A DNA stretch of 64,000 nt from Gluconobacter wancherniae NBRC 103581 (GTDB lineage: Bacteria > Pseudomonadota > Alphaproteobacteria > Acetobacterales > Acetobacteraceae). Below are positions 56,007-64,000 of this stretch, in pieces (within the stretch, counting starts at the first letter, position 1; every line of letters starts with the position of its first letter). The notes beneath the pieces are model-generated. The model was not told the origin of the DNA, did no database searches, and saw only the letters and a list, made by a program, of their open reading frames with translations. The translations under genes were made by a program, and so were the position numbers. The stretch lies in the NCBI RefSeq assembly GCF_007988885.1, contig NZ_BJUZ01000001.1:248001-312000 (forward strand). The letters are read 5' to 3'.

Positions 56007-58223
56007 TTATAGGCCCTGCGGGGCGCTGTCCGGATCAGGGTGCATGAAGTCATGCTGCTGTTGGGAGATTTCTATAGGGATCGTGATGACGGCCTGAAGG
56101 CCCGGAGAGAGGTTATTGTACGCAATAACCCCGGACAGGCTGCTCACCACCGCCTTCATCATGCGCGTGCCGAAGCCCTGACTTGATTCCAGCTTGATGG
56201 AGTTCTGCCCCTGATCCGCCACCGTGAGAACGATGCGTTCATTCACCTGAGTGAGGCAAATCCGGAGAGGCCCTGCGGCACCATTATAGGCATATTTGCT
56301 GGTATTGATGACGAGTTCGGTCAACAGCAGGCCCACGTTGATGGCGCGATCTGCAGAAATCAGGACCGAGACAAGCGATAGCCGTAACTGCTGTTTCCAG
56401 CCTTCACCGAGGGAAAGGCACAGTTCTTGCATCAGTTCTTCAAGATAGCGGGCGAGATCTATCAGGCCAAAATGGTCATCACGATACAGTCGCCGGTGCA
56501 CAAGGCCGATGGCAGAGATGCGATTTTGAGCCTCGCCAAGGGCCTTGGCTGTTTCCTCATTACTCGTGCCGCGCGTCTGGAGTTTGAGAAACGACGTGAC
56601 CATTTGAAGGGAATTCTGGACACGGTGGTTAACCTCCCGGATCAGAAAGTCTTTCTGTTGCAGAAGATTTTCCCGCTCCTGCAATGTCGTGTTCAGCGTG
56701 TGGTTCAGTTCCCTCAATTGCTGGTTTTGGTGGTCTTCTATCAGCGTTCTGCGCAGACGGCGGGCGGCCTGTATCTGCTCGTTGTTCCATCGGGGTGCAC
56801 GACCGCGGACTGTCTGTTCCCAGGTCTTGAAAGACGTACGGGGATGAAGGTTTCCCTGCTCGTCGGGTCCTGCCTTGTGAGGATTGCCAGCCCATTCAAT
56901 GGTTTCAACCAGCTCGATTCGTGACCAAATCAAAACGATTGGTTTCTGGAAAGGAAGAGTGATTGCCAGAACGCCTGCGGACAATTCTGGATAGTGTGCA
57001 GCACCGGGGAAAATAGCTTCAAGATTGCTGGTGCTGAAGACGCCATAGTTGCTTTTCAGGCGCAGCCAGTCCCTCATGAGCAGGATGTTGGATTTTTCGG
57101 GCAGGATGCCGCTTTTAAAAACTTCTGTTCCGCAGACGATCGCAAAGCCATCACATGGAAACAGGGTCTGAAGATCAGGCGCGAGGGCGCGTACGCTGTC
57201 GAGCACGGATGCCTGGGTGTCCATCCGCGATGACAGGAATTCCATCGCATTTCGAAGGCGCAGACGCTCCTGGTATGTGACCAGTTCTTCCTTGTTGCGG
57301 AGTTGGCGTGCCATAACGCCGGCAAGTGTCCGGCAGGCTGCACGTACGTCTTCACCGACCTGTCTCGGCGTGACGTTGTGGCATGCAATGAGGCCCCACA
57401 ACATGCCATCCACGATTAGCGACACCGAAGCCGAGGCGGCGATCCCCATGTTCTTCATGTATTGCAAGTGGACGGGGGAAACACTGCGGAGCTGGACATC
57501 GCTCATATCCATACCCGACAGACCCGCGCTCTGTGGGCGAATGGGGGCTGCTTCGTAAGACACATCCGGAATGACGCGGATGCGGTTGCGGATATAGAGC
57601 TGCCGGGCCTGACGAGGAATGTCGGAAGCGGGAAAATGATGGTTGAGCAATGTTGGCAGGGCGTCAGAACGACTTTCTGCAATGACCTGTCCGCTGCCAT
57701 CTTCGAGAAAGCGATATACGACGACTCTGTCATAGCCCATGAGCTGACGAAAAATCTGCGCGCCTTTGTGGCACACTTCAGTAATGTCAGGGCAAAGCTC
57801 GAAGCGCTCAGCCGTGGCGTCAATTTCGCCGAAGATATCCCATGTCAGGAGTTTTTCTTCCTGCAGTGGCTCCAGTTCGACATATACATGTGAATCCGAG
57901 TTTCTGCGGATCGCACTGAAGGTTTCGCCATTAAGGCCCTTCACGCGGACGTCGGACAGGGACGGCATATGAGGCGTTTCTAGCCTTGCCCGGGAAATTC
58001 CTAGCAATGAAGGCAGTGCTTGCCCCAGCCAGTCCGATGCAAGGCGCTCTTCAATATGTCCCGCCCCGGCAATGACCGAAAGGGTTTTGGCGTCTGCGAT
58101 CAGCAAGAGGCCGTAAGGTTGAATGGCATCGGGCCGATGAATGGGTTCACGGTCACATGACGTGACCAGAGCCTCCGACAGAGACCGTGAGGACTTGGAA
58201 GAAGGCTCTTGTGGGGCGGTCAA
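56007..58223 (-). CDS. Bacteriophytochrome histidine kinase
   Basis: 738 residues: PAS, GAF and PHY photosensor domains followed by an HisKA_2-type kinase. The biliverdin-attaching Cys is in TSCDREPIHRPDAIQPYG, the GAF motif is FPASDIPRQARQLY, and the chromophore-contacting His of SPVHLQYMKNMG and LWGLIACHN are kept. The PHY tongue has PRTSF. The kinase shows EVNHRVQNSLQMV, ELVINTSKYAYN and GFGTRMM. It starts with TTG. It should sense red/far-red light by biliverdin. No heme oxygenase or response regulator gene is nearby. Confidence 0.92.
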   Translation of the reverse strand: MTAPQEPSSKSSRSLSEALVTSCDREPIHRPDAIQPYGLLLIADAKTLSVIAGAGHIEERLASDWLGQALPSLLGISRARLETPHMPSLSDVRVKGLNGETFSAIRRNSDSHVYVELEPLQEEKLLTWDIFGEIDATAERFELCPDITEVCHKGAQIFRQLMGYDRVVVYRFLEDGSGQVIAESRSDALPTLLNHHFPASDIPRQARQLYIRNRIRVIPDVSYEAAPIRPQSAGLSGMDMSDVQLRSVSPVHLQYMKNMGIAASASVSLIVDGMLWGLIACHNVTPRQVGEDVRAACRTLAGVMARQLRNKEELVTYQERLRLRNAMEFLSSRMDTQASVLDSVRALAPDLQTLFPCDGFAIVCGTEVFKSGILPEKSNILLMRDWLRLKSNYGVFSTSNLEAIFPGAAHYPELSAGVLAITLPFQKPIVLIWSRIELVETIEWAGNPHKAGPDEQGNLHPRTSFKTWEQTVRGRAPRWNNEQIQAARRLRRTLIEDHQNQQLRELNHTLNTTLQERENLLQQKDFLIREVNHRVQNSLQMVTSFLKLQTRGTSNEETAKALGEAQNRISAIGLVHRRLYRDDHFGLIDLARYLEELMQELCLSLGEGWKQQLRLSLVSVLISADRAINVGLLLTELVINTSKYAYNGAAGPLRICLTQVNERIVLTVADQGQNSIKLESSQGFGTRMMKAVVSSLSGVIAYNNLSPGLQAVITIPIEISQQQHDFMHPDPDSAPQGL

Positions 58224-58390
58224 ACTTCACCATTCAATGTGTGGAGCAGGAAGCGATTATATCTGCTGGAGAGCTTTCCCGCTACAGATCATGGATGGGC
58301 ATTGTTTGCGAGGTCGGAGGAGGTCGGCCGGATCAGGACGTTCCGGCTGTGTTCTCCTCCATTTATCGCTACCAGTTTGTTGGTGTCAAT

Positions 58391-59881
58391 TTATTGTGCC
58401 GCGTCCTGCTGCATCCATGCGTTTACATCCTGCGCAAGCGCATGGCGGCTGGCCGGGCGGGTATAGAGCATGTGCCCGCCCTGATAGAGATGTAGCGAAA
58501 CGCGCTCGGCCCCTACCGTCAGATGGTCTTTCATCCAGCGTGCCGTGCCGAAGGGGCAGGCGAGGTCATAATAGCCATTGGCAACGAAAACGCGCAGGCC
58601 GGGATCGAGTGCCAGAAGCTTGTTGAGCACCGGGATCTGATGGATTGGCGCGGGGCCACCGTCGCTCCATTTCCAGCTTGCATTCACGCTCATGGACAAC
58701 AGGTCATAGGTCAGCGGCGTGCGAAATCCGAGATCATTAGCCGCATAACCTGAGAATGCGTTGCCGTAGGCCCGGCCAAAGCCGAACAATGTTGGATCAG
58801 GGCTGTCTCCCAGACCGTCCGAAGCCGGGTCGGCGATGGACTGGGTGAAGTCATACAGGCCGTAAAGGCGGCCATTACGTGACATGATGTCATGCGCGCC
58901 AACGGCTGGAACGCCATGTTCCTTTGCGATGATCTCAGCTGGCAGGCCGGTGCGGGCAGCGATATCTGCATAGAAAGATTTGGCGTCTTCGCCGGTCGGG
59001 ATCCGGTTGGCTACTTTGGTCAGATATGGACCCATCGCCCATTCATATGCAGCGGCTGCGCTTTCTGGCGTGACGCTCTGGTTCTGGTGCGCAGAAATCA
59101 GGCTCGGCATGAGGAGTGCTGCCGAGAGAGGGTTGTTGTCCGTATCAAGCAGGGGCATTTCCAGAGCTGGCGAGAGCATGACAATACCGTTGAGGAGAAT
59201 GCCCTGTTCCATCTGAAGCGCATTCGCGACCTGGATGGAGCGGATGCCGCCGTAGCTTTCGCCTACAAGATAGTGCGGGGAGGACTGGCGGTTATTGTTG
59301 GCAGTCCAGAGTTCGATGGCTTTGGCAAACGCGCTTGCATCCTGTTTCACACCATAGAATGTGTCTCCGGCTTTGGTCGGATCAGTGGGCCGGGAATATC
59401 CGGTGCCGACAGCATCTATGAAAACCATGTCTGTTGCAGGAAGCCAGCTGTCCGGGTTGTCCCCAAGTTTGGCATGGGTGCCGTCAGTGGGGTCTTTTTC
59501 GGGCATGTTCAGAACCTTGGGGCCTGCAGCGCCGAGGTTCAGATAGGCCGTTGCCGCACCAGGGCCGCCATTGAAAAAGTAGGAGACGGGGCGTGTGCCC
59601 GCAGATGCGCCATCCTTTGTGTAAGCAACGTAAAACATCCGCGCAGTCGGCTTTCCGTCACTGTCACGCAGGATCAGCGTCCCGGCATGGGCAGTGTAAG
59701 CAATTCCGTTGAGATGATGTTTTGTGACTGAGTCCGCAGGCAGCAGCGCGGCCTGACCCTTGAAGCTGTCTGCCGAGGCCGGAGCCGCTGGGGTTGGCGT
59801 GGCCTTAGGAGCCTCGGCAGCATGGGCCGCTACGGGGGAGAGGAGCAAGAGGGAAAAAAGCAGCGCGCGGCGGGACATCAT
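58391..59881 (-). CDS. Periplasmic serine carboxypeptidase (peptidase S10 family)
   Basis: 496 residues. A signal peptide (MMSRRALLFSLLLLSPVAAHA) directs export. The catalytic Ser is in LVGESYGGIRSIQVA, the Asp in VANGYYDLACPFG and the His in YQGGHMLYTRPAS, the normal S10 order; the oxyanion-hole region is PVSYFFNGGPGAATAY. It removes C-terminal residues from peptides. Many acetic acid bacteria encode such a gene; its job may be nutrition from peptides or an unknown cell-envelope step. It appears monocistronic, with 116 bases to fumC upstream. Confidence 0.9.
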   Translation of the reverse strand: MMSRRALLFSLLLLSPVAAHAAEAPKATPTPAAPASADSFKGQAALLPADSVTKHHLNGIAYTAHAGTLILRDSDGKPTARMFYVAYTKDGASAGTRPVSYFFNGGPGAATAYLNLGAAGPKVLNMPEKDPTDGTHAKLGDNPDSWLPATDMVFIDAVGTGYSRPTDPTKAGDTFYGVKQDASAFAKAIELWTANNNRQSSPHYLVGESYGGIRSIQVANALQMEQGILLNGIVMLSPALEMPLLDTDNNPLSAALLMPSLISAHQNQSVTPESAAAAYEWAMGPYLTKVANRIPTGEDAKSFYADIAARTGLPAEIIAKEHGVPAVGAHDIMSRNGRLYGLYDFTQSIADPASDGLGDSPDPTLFGFGRAYGNAFSGYAANDLGFRTPLTYDLLSMSVNASWKWSDGGPAPIHQIPVLNKLLALDPGLRVFVANGYYDLACPFGTARWMKDHLTVGAERVSLHLYQGGHMLYTRPASRHALAQDVNAWMQQDAAQ

Positions 59882-59953
59882 GTGTCGGTCGTCTCCGGAT
59901 AAAGAAACAAAAGTCTTTACCGGGTATCAGGCTGACGTCATGGTCGCTACCGA

Positions 59954-59981
59954 CCGGGCATGAAGTTTTCGTCATGCCCGG
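59954..59981. terminator. Perfect 10-pair hairpin after fumC
   Basis: CCGGGCATGA (59954-59963) pairs with TCATGCCCGG (59972-59981) around 8 bases. A smaller stem GGTCG/CGACC lies next to it (59942-59955). They follow the fumC stop (minus strand) by 15 bases. No T-run, so the terminator call is tentative. Confidence 0.55.
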
Positions 59982-59996
59982 GCACAGATGTCTGCC

Positions 59997-61391
59997 TCAG
60001 ACCTTGATGTTGGGTCCGAGCATCAGTCGTGGATCAGCCACCCGATCGTATTCCTCGGACGTCATGAAGCCGAGTTCGAGTGCAGCTTCACGCGGGCTTT
60101 GGCCTTTTTCCATGGCATGATGTGCGACCTGTGAGGCCTTGTCGTAGCCGATGGCAGGGGAAAGGGCAGTAACGAGCACGAGCGAGCGCTCCAGATCATG
60201 CTGGATTCGTTCCCGGTTCGGCTTGATGCCTTTCACAAGGTATTTGCGGAAGTTTTCCGAGCCATCATGAAGGAGGGTGATGCCCTGCATGATGTTGTGG
60301 ATCATGAGCGGCTTGTAAACATTCATGTCCAGCATGCCCGATGCACTGCCGAAGCCAACAGCCACGTCATTACTCATGACCTGAATGGCCAGCATTGCGA
60401 GGGCTTCCGCCTGTGTCGGGTTAATTTTGCCGGGCATAATGGAAGAGCCGGGCTCGTTTTCGGGAAGGTGCAGCTCTCCGAAACCTGCACGCGGGCCGCA
60501 GGCGAGGAGGCGGATGTCGTTGGCAATCTTGAACAGGCTGCCCGCTGTTGTGCGCAGGCAACCAGAGAGATGTGCCAGCGCGTCATGTGCGCCCTGCAAT
60601 GCGAACTTGTTTTCGCCGCTACTAAAGGTGAGGCCAGTGACACGTGCGATTTCTGCGCAGGCGCGGGTGTCAAACCCGACATCCGTATTAACCCCGGTGC
60701 CCAGCGCCGTGCCGCCGAGAGCCAGTGGCAGTAACCCGTCCCGGGCGGCTTCCAGGCGGGCGATGTTTTCGGTCAGCATGCCGGCATAGCCGTACCATTC
60801 CTGACCGAGCGTGATGGGAACAGCATCCTGAAGATGCGTCCGCCCGACCTTGACCAGATCGCGCCATTCCTCAGCCTTCTGGGCAATGGCGTCCCGCAGG
60901 CGGGCCAGGGCTGGGATCAGTCGGCGATGCGTTCCAAGGACGGCAGCAATATGCATCGCACTGGGAAAGCTGTCGTTGGATGATTGTGACATGTTGACGT
61001 GATCATTCGGGTGCAGCGGAATCTTGCTGCCCAGTGCGTTGCCCGTGAGCTGGCTCGCACGGTTTGAAATCACCTCGTTGATGTTCATGTTGAACTGCGT
61101 GCCCGAGCCGGTCATCCAAACATGCAACGGAAACATGCTGTCGTGCTGGCCGTCCGTAATTTCGGTGCAGACCTTCAGGATAAGGTCACGGCGCTCCTCG
61201 GAGAGGCGGCCACTGGCTGCGTTCGAGACGGCGCAGGCACTTTTGAAGATCGCGAAAGCCTCGATCATTTCATGCGGGATCAGCTCGCGGCCGATGCTGA
61301 AATACTGGAGGGAGCGCTGGGTCTGTGCGCCCCAAAGGACATCATCCGAGACTTCGATCTTTCCCAGACCATCGGTTTCGATGCGGCTCAT
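59997..61391 (-). CDS. fumC: Class II fumarate hydratase
   Basis: 464 residues from the ATG at 61391; the longer frame to 61487 is not conserved. The oxygen-stable fumarase/aspartase superfamily motif is [17 protein letters not shown], with [54 protein letters not shown] and [12 protein letters not shown]. It interconverts fumarate and malate in the TCA cycle. It lies 138 bases downstream of the zinc-ribbon gene at the end of the ccm cluster and probably has its own promoter. Confidence 0.95.
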   Translation of the reverse strand: MSRIETDGLGKIEVSDDVLWGAQTQRSLQYFSIGRELIPHEMIEAFAIFKSACAVSNAASGRLSEERRDLILKVCTEITDGQHDSMFPLHVWMTGSGTQFNMNINEVISNRASQLTGNALGSKIPLHPNDHVNMSQSSNDSFPSAMHIAAVLGTHRRLIPALARLRDAIAQKAEEWRDLVKVGRTHLQDAVPITLGQEWYGYAGMLTENIARLEAARDGLLPLALGGTALGTGVNTDVGFDTRACAEIARVTGLTFSSGENKFALQGAHDALAHLSGCLRTTAGSLFKIANDIRLLACGPRAGFGELHLPENEPGSSIMPGKINPTQAEALAMLAIQVMSNDVAVGFGSASGMLDMNVYKPLMIHNIMQGITLLHDGSENFRKYLVKGIKPNRERIQHDLERSLVLVTALSPAIGYDKASQVAHHAMEKGQSPREAALELGFMTSEEYDRVADPRLMLGPNIKV

Positions 61392-61529
61392 GATATGTTC
61401 GGGCTTTCGTGCAGGGGGAATATGCAGACGCCCGGCCCAGCAGTGCTGACCCGGGTGGGCGGACCTCAACGGCTCCGTAGCGTTCACGGCAAAGGATCCC
61501 TCCCCGAAGGACAGGGTGCCTCTGCCGGA

Positions 61530-61817
61530 TTATTTGGGGTTCAGCCAGCGGTCTCCGCCGAAACGGTTATGTGAGAACAGGAAACCCGAGGCCAGCCCTA
61601 CACCTGCGAAGATAATGGTCCAGAGTGAGACAGGCAGGATCAGCGTCGAAAGGGCTGGAAGGATAATCAGGCCCGCAAGCGCGCAGACTGCTGATTCGAT
61701 GTGTGTAGGGCCAAAATGACGCGCCGCGCCGCAATGCGGGCAGCTTTCAGCGGTTGGGCGGATCTTCTGCCGACAAACCGGGCAGAGGACGATTGCGGTG
61801 AGGGCGGGTTCCATCAC
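61530..61817 (-). CDS. Zinc-ribbon membrane protein coupled to ccmI
   Basis: 95 residues. Two CxxC pairs (VLCPVCRQKIRP and ESCPHCGAA) near the N-terminus form a zinc-ribbon or rubredoxin-like knuckle, followed by two hydrophobic helices (VCALAGLIILPALSTLILPV and WTIIFAGVGLASGFLF). No named family is recognised. The ATG overlaps the ccmI stop by 4 bases, so it is translated with the cytochrome c maturation genes. A role in handling metal, thiol or heme in that pathway is possible but inferred only from position. Confidence 0.7.
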   Translation of the reverse strand: MMEPALTAIVLCPVCRQKIRPTAESCPHCGAARHFGPTHIESAVCALAGLIILPALSTLILPVSLWTIIFAGVGLASGFLFSHNRFGGDRWLNPK

Positions 61818-62548
61818 TGGCCGTTATTCTCCTGATGTTCACCCACGGCAATACGGGCTTCCACCGCCATACGCCATGGAGCATTGGGAGGGGCCTCTGC
61901 CAGGGCGCGGCGATACAGTTCCAGACTTTCCGGAGATATATGACCTAGCTGCTGGCTCTGCAGTTCTGCAAGCCGGATTGCCAGTTCTGGCGTGAAATGT
62001 GCCTCAAGAGCGGCTTTCCAGTCCTTGATCGCGTCCTGTGTCAGGCCTTCGCGCTCCTCAACCTGGCCGAGAAGCATGTGCCCCATGGCATAATTCGGGT
62101 CCGTCGCGGCCATGGATGTGACTTCGGCCTGAAGCTTGCGGATCATCTCCAGTGCTTTTGGATCCGGTGTCGTGTGCCGTTCTGAGAGTGGCTGCGGAGG
62201 CAGGGATGGATGGCCGTTGACGATATAAAGGCCAAATGCTGCAAGAGGGATGAGGACAGCGATGCCGATGAGTGGTGTCAGGCTGCGTCCTGTTGCGGTT
62301 TTCAGCTCAGGGTCGGCTGCTGCTTCATCGGCAGCCAGAAGGCGTCGCTGGATTTCCAGTCGTGCTGCATCAAATTCCTCGCCGTTCAGCAGGCCGATCG
62401 TGCGATCCCGGTCGAGTTCCGTGAGTTGCCCTCTGTACAGGGCAAGCGCCGAGTCTCGTGCGTCCACGCGGTGGCGGACACGGCGCAGTCCCATAAGAGA
62501 CGGAATAAGCACAATGGCCGCAACAATCAGGATTCCCAACCAGAACAA
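61814..62548 (-). CDS. ccmI: Cytochrome c biogenesis protein CcmI
   Basis: 244 residues. Two helices (GILIVAAIVLIPSLMGL and PLIGIAVLIPLAAFGLYIV) flank a cytoplasmic loop with the typical LYRGQLTELDRDRTIGLLNG. The periplasmic C-terminal part is TPR-like (DPNYAMGHMLLGQVEEREGL). CcmI holds apocytochrome c and hands it to the CcmF/H ligase. It follows ccmH after 3 bases, and the next gene overlaps its stop by 4. Confidence 0.9.
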   Translation of the reverse strand: MFWLGILIVAAIVLIPSLMGLRRVRHRVDARDSALALYRGQLTELDRDRTIGLLNGEEFDAARLEIQRRLLAADEAAADPELKTATGRSLTPLIGIAVLIPLAAFGLYIVNGHPSLPPQPLSERHTTPDPKALEMIRKLQAEVTSMAATDPNYAMGHMLLGQVEEREGLTQDAIKDWKAALEAHFTPELAIRLAELQSQQLGHISPESLELYRRALAEAPPNAPWRMAVEARIAVGEHQENNGQ

Positions 62549-62551
62549 AAT

Positions 62552-63010
62552 CTACTCCCGGCCCGAAAGGGCATCCAGACGTGCGCGCTCATTATCTGTG
62601 AGCGGCGAAGGGGTGGCGACACGGCGCATGGCCGTACGCCAGGCAATAAGAAGTCCTGCGATCAGAGCAACAAGCGGCATCAGCCACAAAAGTGCAGTGG
62701 ACAGGGAGAAAGTGGGCGCAAGCCGGATAAATTCTCCGTAGCGCTGTGTCATCCAGTCCATGATCTGTTGGTCGCTCTTGCCTGCGGCGACCTGTTCACG
62801 AACCACCTTGCGCAGATCACGGGCTAGGGGCGCACTGCTGTCCTCAATGCTTTCATTCTGACACACAAGGCAGCGCAGATGGGCGCCTATGGCCTCGGCG
62901 CGCTTTTCCTGCGCCGGATTCGGCAGCATCTCGGACGGATCATCCACGGCAAAAGCCACGCCACCACAGACAAGACCCGCAGCAAGCAGGATAGCTGAAA
63001 GCCGTTTCAT
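62552..63010 (-). CDS. ccmH: Cytochrome c maturation protein CcmH
   Basis: 152 residues. A signal peptide (MKRLSAILLAAGLVCGGVAFA) leads to the periplasmic domain with the redox motif RCLVCQNESIEDS and DLRKVVREQVAAGKSDQQIM, then a C-terminal membrane anchor (LLWLMPLVALIAGLLIAW). It keeps apocytochrome cysteines reduced for heme attachment. Its ATG comes immediately after the ccmG stop. Confidence 0.94.
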   Translation of the reverse strand: MKRLSAILLAAGLVCGGVAFAVDDPSEMLPNPAQEKRAEAIGAHLRCLVCQNESIEDSSAPLARDLRKVVREQVAAGKSDQQIMDWMTQRYGEFIRLAPTFSLSTALLWLMPLVALIAGLLIAWRTAMRRVATPSPLTDNERARLDALSGRE

Positions 63011-63565
63011 TCAGAGCCTCGCCAGATGCGGACGAATCTCGGACTCGAAGAGCGCTGGATCAAGGGCAGCACTTCCGTGCCAGACGATACGGCCGCCGGG
63101 CATCACCAGAAAACTCTCCGGGACGCCCGTCACGCCCCAGTCGATCGCAACCCGACCATGCCGGTCCGATGCGACGCGGGCATATGGTGTGCCATCACGC
63201 TTCACAAATGCGCTCGCATTTTCGGGTTTGTCTTCATAGGCCACGCCCCAGATTGGGAGGTCGCGCGATATGGCGCGCAGGCCAGGCATTTCCTGCACGC
63301 AGGGAATACACCAGGAAGCAAAGAAATTGACTAGAACCGGGCGTGTCTGGGCGCGGAGTTCGGCGTCCGTGAAGCCATCTCCCAAACCCGGTAGTCCGGG
63401 TATGGCGAAATTGGGGACAGGCTTGCCGACCTGAGGGTTGTTAATGGCGCGCGGATCAAAGGTGCCTGTGCGCATTCCACTCAGGATGCGCCAGAATCCC
63501 AGTCCCAGCACTCCGGCGCCAACGATGGGAAGCGCGGTGATGATACCGCGTCGGGTGGCGTTCAT
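63011..63565 (-). CDS. ccmG: Thiol:disulfide interchange protein CcmG/DsbE
   Basis: 184 residues. An N-terminal helix (ITALPIVGAGVLGLGFWRIL) anchors a periplasmic thioredoxin-fold domain with the active site FFASWCIPCVQEMPGL and the cis-Pro region WGVTGVPESFLV. It reduces CcmH or apocytochrome c during heme ligation. It lies 18 bases after ccmF. Confidence 0.94.
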   Translation of the reverse strand: MNATRRGIITALPIVGAGVLGLGFWRILSGMRTGTFDPRAINNPQVGKPVPNFAIPGLPGLGDGFTDAELRAQTRPVLVNFFASWCIPCVQEMPGLRAISRDLPIWGVAYEDKPENASAFVKRDGTPYARVASDRHGRVAIDWGVTGVPESFLVMPGGRIVWHGSAALDPALFESEIRPHLARL

Positions 63566-63583
63566 TCTCAGCCCCTTATCTGT

Positions 63584-64000
63584 TCAGGCACGAGCCATGT
63601 TGCGGATGCTGGAGCGCTTGGGGGCTCCAACCCGCAGGCGACGGTCCGAGAGGGAGAACGCGCCGCCAATGGCCATCACAAGCCCACCAAGCCACATCCA
63701 TGGTGCCAACGGGTTGCGGTGCAGGCGCAGGACGTAAGTGGTGTTTGCGCCAGAACCATGACGGTCCCCGATCACACCGTAAAGATCCGTAATCAGATTG
63801 GTGTGGATCGAGACTTCAGTTGTCGTCTGGTTCTGGGTGGTGAAGTCCCTGCGCTCGGGGTGCATGATTGTCACGAGACGGCCATTGTGATGGATTGCGA
63901 TGTCCGCCCGCATGGCTTTGTAATTCGGGCCGATACGGTCATGTACGTCCAGCAGGGTCCAGTCATCGCCGCCGAGGCTGCGTGTTTCGCCAACATGGAT
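63584..64000 (-). CDS. ccmF: Heme lyase subunit CcmF, C-terminal part (gene runs out of the window)
   Basis: The last 138 codons of the gene are inside the window; the frame is open to base 64000 on the minus strand. The visible part begins IHVGETRSLGGDDWTLLDVH and has the typical CcmF end: IGPNYKAMRADIAIHHNGR, a TTTEVSIHTNLITDLYGVIG segment and a last helix PWMWLGGLVMAIGGAFSL. CcmF with CcmH joins heme to apocytochrome c in the periplasm. First visible gene of the ccmF-ccmG-ccmH-ccmI operon. Confidence 0.94.
   Translation of the reverse strand: MHVGETRSLGGDDWTLLDVHDRIGPNYKAMRADIAIHHNGRLVTIMHPERRDFTTQNQTTTEVSIHTNLITDLYGVIGDRHGSGANTTYVLRLHRNPLAPWMWLGGLVMAIGGAFSLSDRRLRVGAPKRSSIRNMARA

Overview
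The window reads as a chromosomal segment of an acetic acid bacterium (Alphaproteobacteria, Acetobacteraceae, Gluconobacter-like). The basis is a moderately high GC content, the alphaproteobacterial rimP-nusA-ylxR-infB-rbfA-truB-rpsO-pnp order, a C4-type 5-aminolevulinate synthase, a Hint_2-domain surface protein of a kind common in this family, and a ccmFGHI cluster. Genus is an inference. I saw no insertion sequence, prophage, CRISPR array, tRNA or rRNA, so most of this is core or near-core genome.

Layout. 1-3.4 kb: the end of a PNPOx-fold flavoprotein gene, then a minus-strand trio of a single-pass membrane protein, a membrane-anchored ClpA/B-type AAA+ ATPase and a second single-pass membrane protein; I cannot assign it to a described system. 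3.6-13.4 kb: the translation/RNA operon, with a premature-terminator-like hairpin ahead of rimP, an intrinsic terminator between rbfA and truB, and a folded rpsO-pnp spacer. 13.5-16.9 kb: a nitronate monooxygenase family enzyme and a FUSC-type exporter. 16.9-21.6 kb (minus): kup-hemW-nucleoside hydrolase-DUF1489. 21.8-30 kb: YggS, an RsmB-type methyltransferase, an OmpR/EnvZ-like two-component pair with a Met/His-rich sensor loop, a cysteine synthase, a rhodanese, a DUF2272 lipoprotein and MtnA.

30-35.5 kb: a GGDEF-EAL protein with a decayed GGDEF site and intact EAL motifs, divergent from a GT4 glycosyltransferase, then an aldo/keto reductase and an O-antigen-ligase-like membrane protein. 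35.6-42.1 kb has a metal and ion theme: a coupled CobW-WD40-PAP2 phosphatase operon, a ClC channel and two tandem CDF metal exporters. 42.2-46.4 kb: a DJ-1/PfpI protein, a UPF0114 membrane protein, an FAD oxidoreductase and an SHS-type MFS transporter. 46.7-51 kb: an EAL pseudo-enzyme, hemA and a Hint_2 beta-rich protein, followed by an AT-rich stretch.

51.4-55.9 kb: a TPP riboswitch with an apparent SD-sequestering hairpin ahead of thiC, then a degenerate HisE-like gene, cvpA and purF; these genes cluster around the purine intermediates that feed thiamine synthesis. A strong bidirectional terminator separates purF from a convergent orphan bacteriophytochrome kinase. The window ends with a periplasmic S10 peptidase, class II fumarase and the cytochrome c maturation genes ccmF (partial), ccmG, ccmH and ccmI, with a coupled zinc-ribbon membrane protein.

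No searches could be run. Family names rest on motifs and general similarity; start codons were chosen from visible ribosome binding sites and conserved N-termini and are flagged where uncertain.
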